Source: Ascaphus truei
Lineage: Eukaryota > Chordata > Amphibia > Anura > Ascaphidae
NCBI GenBank assembly: GCA_036426205.1
Contig: CM071568.1
Coordinates: forward strand, 46,764,483 to 46,828,482
Length of the DNA: 64,000 nt
Direction of reading: 5' to 3'
Position 1 is the first letter of the stretch. Every line of letters starts with the position of its first letter. A program made the translations under genes and the position numbers. This document shows, in pieces, positions 1 to 10,232 of the stretch. Below the pieces are notes generated by a model. That model made no database searches, had not been told where the DNA came from, and saw only the letters and a program-made list of their open reading frames with translations.

Positions 1-321
1 AGCAACCATTTAAAAGTCGCATCCCCTTCCTCTTCTGAAACAGGCTCTGGCACACCCCTTTTTGAGCCCTGCCCTCTCTCTAGCAGTGCAACAATTGTAT
101 CTAGTGACTGCCTGATCACATGATCTTCCCCACAGAACTTTGCATCTTTGGTCCTCTTCCACTGCACTGACAGCCATTTAGTGAACCCCAGAGCTGAATC
201 TTCGCCAATCTATCACAGGAGAACAGATCGATCGGCAACGTAGCTAATTACTTATCATTGTGTAGATTGTATTGATGAAAATATTAAAGGGGAAAAAAAC
301 CCGGGAGATTGGACTGCTGCT
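1..321 (-). mobile_element. TTAA-flanked MITE, truncated by window edge
   Basis: This is a reverse copy of the element at 52315-52786. The two share long stretches, including the parts around CTGTTTCAGAAGAGG, GATCATGTGACCAGGCAGTC and CAATCTATC, read in opposite directions. The right end is CTGCT followed by TTAA at 322-325. The other end lies outside the window. TTAA targets and this terminal form suggest a Kolobok- or piggyBac-like MITE; the superfamily is inference. Confidence 0.75.
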
Positions 322-325
322 TTAA

Positions 326-740
326 CATGAGACCAGGTGTCATATGTACGGTATAGCTGACTGGTGTCAATAACAGGGTAATTATTTTAATGCTTATGTA
401 ACACAGTTTCTAACCGCTGCTAACTGCGCATGTGCGAACTGGGGGATGTCCCTGACTGTTGAGCGCCTCTTCTCACTCCCTGTAATGGCCGCCGCATCGC
501 ATATGCGCATGCTCGAGCCAAACGCAAGATGGCCACTGTGTCGCTTCTGCACATGCGCGAGCACAATTAAGATGGCGGCGCCCTGTCATTGATGTCTCTG
601 GGAGCCCCCGGCGACACACTCGCTCCTGCAGCATCCCCTACCGGAGCGAGGGTGAGTGAGGGAGACAGGGGAAACCGGGGAGCCAGAGGGGACCTTGCTA
701 CACTTAGTTAAGAACGATGACTGGTTTTTGGCAAGCTGAA
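326..740. other. Unassigned intronic sequence with CpG-rich patch
   Basis: No coding or RNA gene is seen. From about 410 to 660 the sequence is GC- and CpG-rich, with repeated GCGCATGCGCA-like words, unlike the AT-rich surroundings. It looks like part of a GC-rich transposon, but I found no clear ends. Confidence 0.4.
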
Positions 741-836
741 CATGTTAAAAGAGGAGTGAGTCAAGGTCCACCACCAAGTCGGGTTTTAAGCATATCCCTG
801 CATCAGCAAAGGTAGCTCAGTCGTTAAGTTTTGGGT

Positions 837-1608
837 TATGGGGAGAGCTCCATTTTAACCTCCCGGATACTTAATATTTCAAATGCTTATATCTCCTGAA
901 CAAAGCGTCCGATTTAAAAAATGAAAACAGTGTGGAAAAAGGAAAGAAGAGATCACTTAAAATAAAATAATATTAACATACAGCATTTTTGTATGACAAT
1001 CAGCATGGATTAGTGGCCCACTATCATTAAAGGGATTAAGTTTACAGTTATGCAATGTTTGCACTAGTATTGCAAGTTTTACAACCGGGAGGCTATCATT
1101 AAGAACCTTTTAGATTAAAATGAATATTTATGCTGACTATGATTCTAAGGCTGAGTCGATAGAGACTTCAGCCGTGCGGAGGCGCCCTGAGGGAAAGCGG
1201 GTGCTATCCCTGGCCTTAGTTCGTGTGCCATCCGGGGCGTGTCGGGGGCGGGCCAGTGACGTCACGAAGCTGGTTCGCCCTCAATGGGCGAACCGCTCAC
1301 GTGACCGGCCCTGCGCTCCCGTGAGCGCTCAAACTAAAAAATTAATGTTGGCTACGCTTCCGCACGCTTGCGGAAGCGTGCGCGAGCCCCTGCTAAAGCC
1401 GTTCTCATTGCGGCTGCAGGGGCTCACTGCCGAGCGTGAGTACGGCTCAGCACGTGTCAGTGCCTAAGCGCTGACCATGCCCGCGGCCTAAGGGAGAAAT
1501 TATAGATTTTTTTCTTACAATGTTTAAAATTTGATAATACAAAATAAACTTTCTGTATTACAGTGAAACTTAATTTTTATTCACTTTTACTGATTTAAGC
1601 TGCAAAAT
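837..1608 (+). repeat. Interspersed repeat X, copy 1, itself interrupted
   Basis: It matches 5133-5505 in the same orientation: both contain ACCTCCCGGATACTT, TTCAAATGCTTATATCTCCTGA, AGAGATCACTTAAAA and a shared 3' part with GAGAAATTATAGATT and GATTTAAGCTGCA (ATTTAAGCTGCA in copy 2). Copy 1 differs by an insertion of about 340 bp. Its family is unknown to me. Confidence 0.75.
1151..1493. mobile_element. GC-rich insertion inside repeat X
   Basis: This GC- and CpG-rich block is absent from the copy of repeat X at 5133-5505. It is flanked by a 6-bp direct repeat CTAAGG (1145-1150 and 1488-1493). It contains internal short palindromes such as CTTCCGCACGCTTGCGGAAG. Its composition resembles 51897-52145, which also holds CTGGTTCGCCCTCA, so both are probably one DNA-transposon family. 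The open frame through it has no recognisable protein. Confidence 0.6.
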
Positions 1609-1717
1609 GTATAGCGTCTTTGACTGAGCTAAAGCAGGGCTATGCTTAAAACCTGGCCTGATGGGGGCCTTTCAGGACTGAAGTTGGCCACTCCTCTGTT
1701 AAGAAATAAGTGGTAAT

Positions 1718-3262
1718 CAGGTGCGTAGCTATAGCCTTTGCTCTTGGGGAGCCCACTAAGGGCCGCCAACAGGGGGGAGAGCCGGGACATTTGGCCCAGC
1801 AGTTTAGTCGTCCGATCACAGAAGTCAGGGCCCCTTTCCTCGTCAGGGCCCCTTTCCTCCTCCGGGCCCCTTAACAGCAACTTGCCAGCAGGCCCACTCC
1901 TGGCGGTGACTTGAGCTCACAGCACAACATCAAAGCTGGATCGGGAGCGGGGAGAAGGGAGAGAGGGGGGGGAGTTGCAGAGAGCAGGCAGCAGAGGCTG
2001 GGGGCAGAACTGAGGCAGAGAGCTGCAGAGCTCTGCCCGCCCCTGCTCTCCATGACAGGAGGAGGAGCTACTATGTGCTGCGGGAAGGTGTGCTGTGTGT
2101 GTGTTTGTGTCAGTTTGTTGTTTGTGGGTCAGTTTGCTGTGTGTGTTTGTGTGTGTTTCATTCTGTCAGTGTGCTTCAGTGTGTCAGTATGCTGTGTGCA
2201 AGCAATTGAGGTAACACGTGATAACAATTTTTTATTAGAGCATTTTAAAAATAGTTTGTGTCATTCTTTACAACGTTGTCTATAGCTAACTGTATTAAAA
2301 GAAGTTACTGTGCAGTATACTGTACACCAGTGTTTTTCAACCATTTGTGTGGGGGGGAGGTTATTGTAGTGTGCATGTAGATGGTTATTCTAATTTGTGT
2401 ATGGGTGGGTGGGTGGGTGTATTGTAGAGGAGAAATTGTATGTGTGTGTGTGTGTGTGTGTGGCGCGGCACGCCAGGGGGCGGAGGGGGAAATGAATGTT
2501 AGGAGGGGAGGGTCGAGGGAGCTGGATTTAGTGTTTAAGGGAAGGGGTGTTACTGAGTGATAGCTGAGGAGGGGGGGGGGAGTGGTGAGAGTGTGAGAGG
2601 AAAAGGGGGTAGTGAGAGAGGGGGTGTAAAAGGGGAGAGAGAAATACAGGCAGTCCTCGTTTTACAACGAATGGCTTATCCAACGCTAGGCAATGTATAC
2701 CTATGTTCATTTTTACAACGCCAAAACGGCTTATCCAATGCTCTTACGACACTTTGCAAAGTTGTTTATGTGTATATAATATATATATTATAGTATATTA
2801 TACTATATAATATATTATATTTTTATATTATATATTATGTTATATTATATATATAATACAGCATATGCACTATATAATTTATGTGTGTGCTGCATAAAAT
2901 ATGTGGTGCGTAAAATATTTTGTGTATTTTAGCAAAAATGCCTTCAGGAACGGAACCTTTCATTTAAACAGTGTTCCTATGGGAAAACGTGTTTCACTTT
3001 ACAACGTTTCGCTATCCAACGCCCCTTTGAGTAACGCATTGTGTCGGATAACCGAGGACTGCCTGTACATGGAGAGATGGGTGAATAGAGGAGAGTTAGG
3101 ATGTGTAAAAGAGGGAAGGGGGGCTCGCAGGGCCGCCAACATGCTGGACCCCGTTGGGTTGATGCCCAATGGAAACTCCTTACTCAACAGAATATGTTCA
3201 CTCATGATGGGGCCCTAAAAAAAATTTGTCCTGGGGCCCGCACATGTCTAGCTACGCCCCTG
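1718..3262. mobile_element. Non-autonomous hAT element, composite
   Basis: The left end begins CAGGTGCGTAGCTA and the right end is TAGCTACGCCCCTG, giving terminal inverted repeats of about 14 bp. The flanking 8-mers GTGGTAAT (1710-1717) and CTGGTAAT (3263-3270) differ at one base, as expected for an old hAT 8-bp duplication. Inside are GGGCCCC-rich ends, a (GT)n tract near 2438-2462, a second hAT-like start near 2331 and a complete Tigger-like MITE. Confidence 0.75.
2647..3065. mobile_element. Tigger-like (Tc1/mariner) MITE
   Basis: Terminal inverted repeats CAGGCAGTCCTCG and CGAGGACTGCCTG are perfect over 13 bp and are flanked by TA on both sides (2645-2646, 3066-3067), the target of Tc1/mariner/pogo elements. 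Subterminal TTTTACAACG-type words recur. The interior is an AT-rich ATATTATA tract. No transposase is encoded. Confidence 0.85.
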
Positions 3263-3270
3263 CTGGTAAT

Positions 3271-3717
3271 TCAATAAAATTTGAAGAGGGCAGTCGCAGA
3301 ATTATCTTAAATGGACGATGGACTGCTTCAGTCTGCTTCAGTCTGCACTATTGATTTGAACCCTTTGGGTGCCCCATGTTTGCTGGCACTCCAGGGGCCC
3401 CATGATGTAGTAGCTACGTCCTAATGACCCTGCTCGATTTTATGGGGGAGATGGCTTTCTGCGCTCCTACGGAGCGGAAGGAGAGGGCTTCTGTTTCCTC
3501 GTCACGAGGGGATCAGAGAAGTTGTCACGTGATGGCACTCTTGGCCTGCGCTCCCCCCCATCCCCCAACACTTAAAAGGCAAATAAATAACACCAATCAA
3601 TTGGAAACGTTTAATTGTACACTCACTTCTAGTCTCTCGAAATGTTTTCTTTCATTTCCTAGAGTGCATTCCTCCACATTGCTTCAAGCCGCTCCCAAAT
3701 ATCCGAAGACCATTTTT
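3271..3717. other. Unassigned intronic sequence
   Basis: A short GGGCCCC-type remnant occurs near 3370-3420 (GTAGCTACGTCC), suggesting another piece of the neighbouring hAT family. The open frame at 3424-3936 runs from this into the SINE and has no recognisable domain. Confidence 0.4.
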
Positions 3718-3908
3718 ATTGTAGGTGGTCGAATCCCAGTGTCAACTCCTTGTGATCTCGGGCGAGTCACTTTACATATCACTGTGCCTCATGCACCAAA
3801 ATTAGATTGTAAGCTCTATGGGGCAGGGACTCATTGTGCCTGCAACATTCTATATACAACACTACACACATTGGCAACACTATATTGGAAACTATTATTA
3901 TTATTATT
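3718..3908 (+). mobile_element. SINE (MIR/CORE-like), 5' part missing or diverged
   Basis: The order is a B-box-like GTCGAATCCCAG, a core with CTTGTGATCTCGGGCGAGTC and CTGTGCCTCATGCACC, then TTAGATTGTAAGCTCTATGG, GGGCAGGGACTCATTG and an (ATT)n tail. The same order occurs at 36447, 46427, 45648 and, reversed, at 20570. Confidence 0.8.
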
Positions 3909-4434
3909 TTTTTCAAATGTAACGGTTCTCTCGTAAGATTAATAATGGTTCTGCGCTTGTGCCAATATTCGTAACACACAAGCACTGAACTTCACGTTCT
4001 TCATGCTGCTCCCAAGCACAGCAGCCAGCAATCATGATTACAGGAGCAGGATGTCAACATTTAAACACTGGGAGCCAACAGTTGTAGGCAATAATATGCA
4101 TCCATGTTTGATCTAATCATTACAGTGAAGTAAATAAACACGTTCTAGTCATCCGTGGTGCGGAAATACAGATTTCAGGTTTGACAAATGTAAACTACAC
4201 ATGTAAATTAAAAACTACATGTGTGTATTTTCCTTTCAAAGCTTTCATTTTGTTTTGTTTTTTTGCTGCGGTACCTATTGAGTTACCTTGAAAACCAGCT
4301 GGTGGTGGTTTTTTGTTGTTGCTGTTGTTGGACATTTAACCCCATCAGTGCTGCAGAGCCAGCCACACATTGCCAGGCATTAAGGCAGCAGCCCCCCCTT
4401 CCCCCCAGAAAGCCTACTGTAAATGAGTTTAACC

Positions 4435-4604
4435 CGGGGATGGGCAACTCCAGTCAACAAGGGCCACCAACTGGTCAGGATCTCAGGATATCCCTGCTTC
4501 AGCACAGGTGGCTCAATTAGGATTGAGCCATCTGTGCTGAAGCAGGGATATCCTTAAAACCTGACCTGTAGGTTGCCCTTGAGGACTGGAGTTGCCCATC
4601 CCTG
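4435..4604. mobile_element. Palindromic hAT MITE, 170 bp
   Basis: Nearly the whole element is one inverted repeat: CGGGGATGGGCAACTCCAG at the left and CTGGAGTTGCCCATCCCTG at the right, with TATCCCTGCTTCAGCACAGG and its complement closer to the centre. The 8-mers GTTTAACC (4427-4434) and GTTTAACT (4605-4612) are the target duplication with one difference. Confidence 0.9.
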
Positions 4605-4663
4605 GTTTAACTCATATAATGTTGGTGCATTGCCTCCTGCTTGTAAAAGAATAATAATATTAA

Positions 4664-5049
4664 AGGAGCAATCCACCCTAACTAACCTGCCTTTTTATTA
4701 TAAGATTGCAGCCAGGGGGTCTTTCAAAGCTGATCCGAACTATTCTCTGCTCCGGGTATCCCCCCAGTTCACGAGATACCAACTGGTGATTAAATTATCT
4801 GTATTACTTCCTGGTTTTTAAAGGGGTTTTAAATGGCCGTCCAATAGGAAGCCACGGTTGCTGATGTTGCAGCTTCCTGTTGGCCCGAGATTTGGCAACT
4901 GTTTTGTTTCCCCCGAGGGAGATTAAAACTTGGTAACTTCACTGGTAAGTATGTGGTTAAACAGGAGGTCCTTGGAGCTGAAAAGTGGTGTTTGACTCCT
5001 GGTACTTACCTTGGTCAAAAAAAACAACCCAGTGTGAGTAACTGCTTCT
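4664..5049. mobile_element. TTAA-flanked MITE, 386 bp
   Basis: TTAA occurs on both sides (4660-4663 and 5050-5053). The ends AGGAGCAATCC and, on the other strand, AGAAGCAGTTAC are imperfect inverted repeats. The interior has a CAATAGGAAGC motif and its near-complement, also found at 9890-10230 and 33560-33960. No protein is encoded. Confidence 0.75.
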
Positions 5050-5132
5050 TTAATATTGTGTTTAGGGTACAAATCATGATTTTCTTAATCTGTAGTGTTT
5101 GAGGTTATCAGGGTCACCTTTAGACTTGTGTA

Positions 5133-5505
5133 CTATGGGGGAGCGCACCATTATACCTCCCGGATACTTCATATTTCAAATGCTTATATCTCCTGAGCGG
5201 AGCATCTGATTTGAAACATGCAAACAGTGTTAGAAAGGGAAAGAGGAGATCACTTAAAAGAAAATGATAACGTACAAACAGATATGACGATCAACGTGGA
5301 CTGCTGCGTTAATGGCCCACTAAGGAATAAGCTACCACGATGCAGTTGTTAAAAATTGCATTTTTTTTCATGCTGACTGCTATTGGAAGCGAGAAATTAT
5401 AGATTATTTTTTTTGACACTGTTTTGAAAAATTGGATGTTACAAAATACATTTATTTCAGTGAAACTGTATTTCAACTTTACTGTTACTTATTTAAGCTG
5501 CACAA
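5133..5505 (+). repeat. Interspersed repeat X, copy 2, uninterrupted
   Basis: This copy lacks the GC-rich insertion found in copy 1 and so shows the pre-insertion form: GCTGACTGCTATTGGAAGC runs directly into GAGAAATTATAG. Confidence 0.75.
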
Positions 5506-5670
5506 TTAACAAGACCCCTCTACAGTACTGACTCAGTCCAATTATTACAATACATTTCAGGTGTTACAAAATTATTATTGGTAAGACAATCGGATTTGAA
5601 AGCAGAAGTTTATATTTATGATATTGGTATGCATGTCCTAGCCAAAAAAAGTTGGGACATTATTGATGTG

Positions 5671-5745
5671 GGTTGATGGTGGTGGTGGTGACGGTGGTGA
5701 CGGTGACGGTGGTGGTGGTGACGGTGGTGGTGCTGATGGTGAGAC
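5671..5745 (+). repeat. (GGTGGTGAC)n-like microsatellite
   Basis: Repeated GGTGGTGACGGT and GGTGGTGGTGAC words over about 75 bp. The Val-rich open frame that starts here is a translation of this repeat. Confidence 0.9.
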
Positions 5746-6901
5746 CAAATTCTCTCTGTTGTCCGATCTGGGAAAGAGACATCTTTGTCAATCTTAGAAC
5801 CTCATGGATAATCATCACAACACCTATGTATTATTGTCATTGTCCAATAAATGGAAGACCCTATAAAGAAAAATTCCAAACCTTTTGCCGATTATGTTCA
5901 ACAATTATTGCTCTTATTATGTCTTCATGGGCCGGGGACAAAATGTCAATGAAATATGTGTTCTTATATGTGCTATCTATTTCTTAAACAGATACCCGCA
6001 ACAAGCTGGATTAATGTCAGACTTTTTATTGCATGAAACTAATACGTGAATGCTTCACTGTGATTTTACAGTCGCATAATATTGTGGCCATCTGTAGCAG
6101 CTGCATTTTACAAATTATTTGCTGAACCAAGCTGAGCGCAGTGACAAAAGTTGTCATCTCAGATGTACTGTTAAAACAAGAGGGAAAAAAAACGAATCGT
6201 TGTTTTTTTGCATTACGGCCATCTGCTCTACAGATGTTATTATATAGAATTACTTGAGATAAAATGATAGTAGCATTTCGTTTTTCTATTAAAACCTCAA
6301 CAATTCACACTTGTTTACTTAAATCTGCATCATTCCCCTATGAGACAACATGATCCACTAGGGGTTTTTGTACGTTCTCACCAGTACTCCCTTTGATCCT
6401 TTTTGATGTGCTGATTCTTATAAACACAACGTTAAAATGCTGCTCAGAAACCATCATGGAAGAAGAAAAAAAACTACAAAGGAACAAGTAGAGAAGCAGG
6501 AAAAAAAATATTCTAATCCCTCGCTTGCACAAGCTATATTTTGTAAAAGAGACCTTTCTACTTTGTTTTTTTTTTTTTTTTTACACGTTTTATATGACAT
6601 TATCATGTAAACAATGTAAACTGTTCTTTTCCAGAGATTTTAATTTGGGAACAGAAGATAGTTAATATGTAATCTGAGTACCAATACGTGCTGCTCATGA
6701 TATTTTTTTATTTGCACTCATTTGACCTTTGTCGAGGCGGAGATTCCTGGAATAAGATGGGCCCGTCCTGAGAGGTCCCCAAATCACCTTTACTCTTTCA
6801 TCACGTCAGTGTAAAGTTCTGTTTCCAAGAAATATTGTGAAATGTTTTTTTTTTTTTTCTTCTGGATTTGCTACAGACAGTATCTTAAACTCCTAACAGT
6901 C
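5746..6901. other. Intronic sequence with no gene seen
   Basis: AT-rich with poly-T runs near 6565-6582 and 6846-6860. No exon, RNA gene or clear repeat ends are recognised. Confidence 0.5.
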
Positions 6902-6909
6902 CTCTATCT

Positions 6910-7213
6910 CAGCGGTGCGCAAACTGGGGGGTACAAGAATTTTCAGGTGGGGAGGGGGGCACGGCGGTTGCAGAGGCCCCACGCTCTTCCCCCAAGGCAT
7001 TTCAATTAATGCCGGGGGATCGTGTGAGGCCTCTGCAACTTCACTTACTTCGTCTTCGGCAACGTGGCGTCAAATGACGCCGCGGGGTCGGCAACGTGAT
7101 GTCACGTGACCCCGCGGTGCCGTTTGATGCCGGAGAGAAGGTAAGGGGGGGGGGCACAAGCAGGGAGGGAAGCAGGCAGGGGGGGTGCAGCAGGGAAAGA
7201 TTGCGCACGCCTG
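6910..7213. mobile_element. hAT MITE with perfect 8-bp duplication, 304 bp
   Basis: The element begins CAGCGGTGCGCAAACTGGGG and ends ATTGCGCACGCCTG. It is flanked by identical CTCTATCT at 6902-6909 and 7214-7221. The interior is GC-rich with GTCACGTGACCCCGCGGTG, similar to GTCACATGACCCCGCTGCG in 18554-18885. Confidence 0.9.
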
Positions 7214-7495
7214 CTCTATCTTACAATGTTTTGTCTTTTCCCATGTTAAGACATGTATCAAGATTGTACTTTTTTTTGTTGCTCCTGATAAAATGTTGCA
7301 CTTGAAAAGAGCTAATTTGACGCTTTAGAGGGAGTCTTCAGGAGGTTTTCAACCTCTGACTCGTTTGACTGCTTTATAGGGCTAATTAATGCCAGTACTA
7401 TTTTCAATGGTCCTTTTTCATTTAAGGTGGCATTTCATAAAACAGGACCTACGACATTTTTTTAAAGACAAATTTGTAGCAAAGAGAGCAAAAAA

Positions 7496-7750
7496 GGGTG
7501 GGTAGCTATGTTGGTCCGTAGTAGCAAAGGAGGGAGAGGGGTGGTACGATTCCTTTTATTGGACCAACAAGTAATTGTGGTGTTACAAGCTACCTCTCAC
7601 AGACACTGTATATTACATTTTGTTTCTGTATTTCTGCCACACCTGATGAAGGACCCTGAGAGGTTCAAAAACTTGTAATCTATCAACTACTTGTTGATCC
7701 AATAAAAGGTGTCATGCCACCTACTCCCTCTCCCTCCTTTGCTACTACAG
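7496..7750. mobile_element. MITE with TAGTAGCAAAGGAGGGAG ends
   Basis: TAGTAGCAAAGGAGGGAGAG near the left end is matched in reverse by CTCTCCCTCCTTTGCTACTA at the right. A further inverted pair (TTTATTGGACCAACAAG near the left, CTTGTTGATCCAATAAAAG near the right) lies inside, along with the phrase ACCTGATGAAGGACCC. I recall similar tetrapod repeats, but the superfamily is unassigned and no target duplication was identified. Confidence 0.65.
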
Positions 7751-8563
7751 AGCAGAGAGAGAACATTTCCCTTTGTGCCTCGATGCATCAATGTATCATG
7801 CATGGTACTCTGCTCCATGCTTGCCCCGTGTCCAACAGTTGGAGTCCAAGGTGACGGTTGCGTCTTTGTTTAACAATCTGTTCCAGATCTACTGAGCTTT
7901 ATAAACAAGCTCCTTACACGTGGTGAAACAGAGAGCACATATGAAGCAGGTGCAACCAAACACCTTCTTCTTTGTGTTGGGACATGTCCCCCGTGGAGTC
8001 ATCCAGCCTTTTTTCGTTAGTTAATTGTTTAACAGCATATAAATTAGGTGCGAGACCCCTTACAAAATCAGTATGTGCAGATTACTTGTTTTTATTCGCT
8101 CAGGAATTCAATACGAGATACTATAATTTGAAGACAAATTAAAACATCACTGCTATGGAAATGTTAAGAGTAGTAGGGATTCTTGAGTGTTTTCACTTTA
8201 TTGCCACTTCAGTATATGTTGCGTAGCACTGGCCATTTTTATAGCAACATGAAATAGTTCTTAAATAAAGTGAAATTCCATTTGACATTTTTTTGTAAAT
8301 TGTATAGTGTTTTTGCTTGCGTCAACTCCTGTGTAAAGGTGGAAATATGAAACATTTGAGGAAATATTCCACATCATTTTTCCCATAACGAAGAACTATT
8401 GAAGTATTTTGCAATGACGAATATGTTTTGTAGGATGTATCTAATGCAACTGTAGAAGCACTGTTGACCCTTTCTGGTCCAAGGCTTTCTTAGTCCTTCC
8501 TTTAACTGGTGCATATAAAGGTATGTGGAAAACTTGAAGCCTGTGCTATGCAGAATAACATTG
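7751..8563. other. Intronic sequence with no gene seen
   Basis: Mostly single-copy-looking AT-rich sequence. No exon, RNA gene or repeat ends were recognised. Confidence 0.5.
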
Positions 8564-8567
8564 TTAA

Positions 8568-9031
8568 AGCAGCAATACTATGTTCAAACTTTTTTTATTT
8601 TCTTATTTGTATAAGTAAAGGATGTGACAATGTATAATTCTACATTCTTACCTGATGGCAATCATTTGGTGCTCTTGTTATAAATCTGTGAAAATCCTGA
8701 TTGTGTGACTAACATAATGTCGTCTCAGTCAGTGTAACGCAGCAGCTACAATGTATCCATATATTACTAAGGTTACATTATCTATTGTTACAGTTTACAG
8801 CTCAAACTGCTGGGAACATTTGCAACAAATTATCCCCAGCAGGAAAGTGTTGCAAAGATCTTGCACTGCTTGGTAGGGGGGGTTAAAACCTGCTATAGAA
8901 ATCAAAGATGCTCCTAGAAATCATGAAAAATGGCATTAAGAGTTGAATATTTTTTTTAACAGTCTCTTTCATCTCATAATACAGATCTCATTTATTTAAA
9001 AAAACCATAAGATTTCACATGTTTTGCTGCT
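8568..9031. mobile_element. TTAA-flanked MITE, 464 bp
   Basis: TTAA (8564-8567) precedes AGCAGCAATACT, and TTTTGCTGCT precedes TTAA (9032-9035). The ends belong to the same AGCAG type as 52315-52786, but the interior differs. Confidence 0.75.
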
Positions 9032-9114
9032 TTAATATTTATCTGTGCTTAAGTAACGTCAATATGGCCAGATATCATACAACCTAATCACTGCTTACTA
9101 TATGTACTGTATGT

Positions 9115-9765
9115 ATGCATGTATGTGTGTCTTTATTTATATAGCACCATTAATGTATATAACGCTTCACAGTAGTAATACACGTGACAATCATATAAAT
9201 AACAAATAATACAAATAAAATAACAGATCATGGGAATAAGTGCTTCAGACATAAAAGTAACATTTCGGAAGAGGAGTCCCTGCTCCGAGGAGCTTACAAT
9301 CTAATTGGTAGGAGGGCATACTGTTAAATGCGTCTGCAAGGGGACAAGCTTTATGTATCAGGTGTATAGTATGGGCCACGGAGCTACTCATATGCTTTGT
9401 TAAGCAGGTGGGTCTTAAAGGTGGATAACGAGGGTGCTAGTCAGGTATTGAGGGGAAGGGCATTCCAGAAGTGTGGGGTAGTCAGTGAGAAAGGTTTAAG
9501 GCGGAAGAGGGCTTTAGATACAAAGGGGATAGAGAGAAGACATCCTTGAGCGGAACGCAAGAGTCGGGATGGTGCATACCGAGAAATTAGGGCTGAGATG
9601 GAGGGGCAGAAGGGTGTAAAGCTTTATAAGTGAGGAAGAAAATTGAATGTGTGATATGGGATTTGATAGGAAGCCAGGGGAGGGATTTCAGCAGGGGAGG
9701 TGCCGAGACAAATTTAGGAAAGAGTAGAGTGATTCTGACAGCAGCGTCTATATCATAAAGTGACT
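9115..9765 (-). mobile_element. L2-type LINE 3' end, decayed
   Basis: It aligns along its length with 34118-34735: both contain CAGATCATGGGAATAAGTGCTT, GAGGAGTCCCTG, CCGAGGAGCTTACA, GGGAAGGGCATTCCAGA and GAGGGCTTTAGATACAAAGG. In reverse orientation it encodes the C-terminal region of an L2-type ORF2 (the LWNALP region), here broken by frameshifts and stops. The reverse transcriptase core is missing, as is usual for 5'-truncated insertions. Confidence 0.8.
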
Positions 9766-9884
9766 GAGAAGATACAGTAGCACTGCTAATTTAGTGAAAT
9801 TGTATTTTACCATGGGCCAGCTTCCCTTGATTACAGTAGAAAAAAATGCAACCATTATAAAATGGCAGTCACAGCTAGCAAGTT

Positions 9885-10232
9885 TTTGTAAACAGCGGAT
9901 TGAAGCAGGGGGTCTCTGGACGTGAAGCCCATTTTTGTCAGCTCCGGGGACCCCCTGCTTCTGGAGATACTGTACCTCACTGTGGGGTACCGGTAGCCTC
10001 TCGGCTAGCAGGAATCATGTAATGGTGGAGTTTCGAAGCTCCCTGCGGGCCAATAGGAAGCCATATCATCATCAGGTCCGGCTTCCTATTGGCACCCCCT
10101 TCGGAGGGACGTATCTCGGGAACAGGGGGTCCCCGGATCTGAAATGAATGGGGTTCAGCTCCGGAGACCCCTTGCTTTAATACGGTGTTAAAAATGTTTT
10201 TATTAAAAAAAATGCATGATTGCTCCTTCAAT
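9885..10232. mobile_element. TTAA-type MITE relative, degraded
   Basis: Contains inverted segments AGCAGGGGGTC / CCCCTGCTT and GGCCAATAGGAAGCC / GGCTTCCTATTGGC, and ends in GATTGCTCCTT, the complement of the AAGGAGCAATC end of 4664-5049. The flanking TTAA is not clear, so the edges are approximate. Confidence 0.55.

Larger units (their letters stand above)
751..1698. mobile_element. Palindromic hAT MITE split by nested insertions
   Basis: The left half (about 751-830, including CATATCCCTGCATCAGC and GGTAGCTCAGTC) and the right half (about 1617-1698, including GACTGAGCT and AAGCAGGGCTATGC) match the two arms of the palindromic MITE at 4435, 27466 and 31893. Roughly 790 bp of unrelated repeat now separates them. 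Left-arm sequence is degraded, so the outer edge is uncertain. Confidence 0.65.

Noticed and set aside
5673..5987. A frame with a Val-rich start that resembles a signal peptide
   Set aside because: The hydrophobic start is a translation of the GGTGGTGAC microsatellite.
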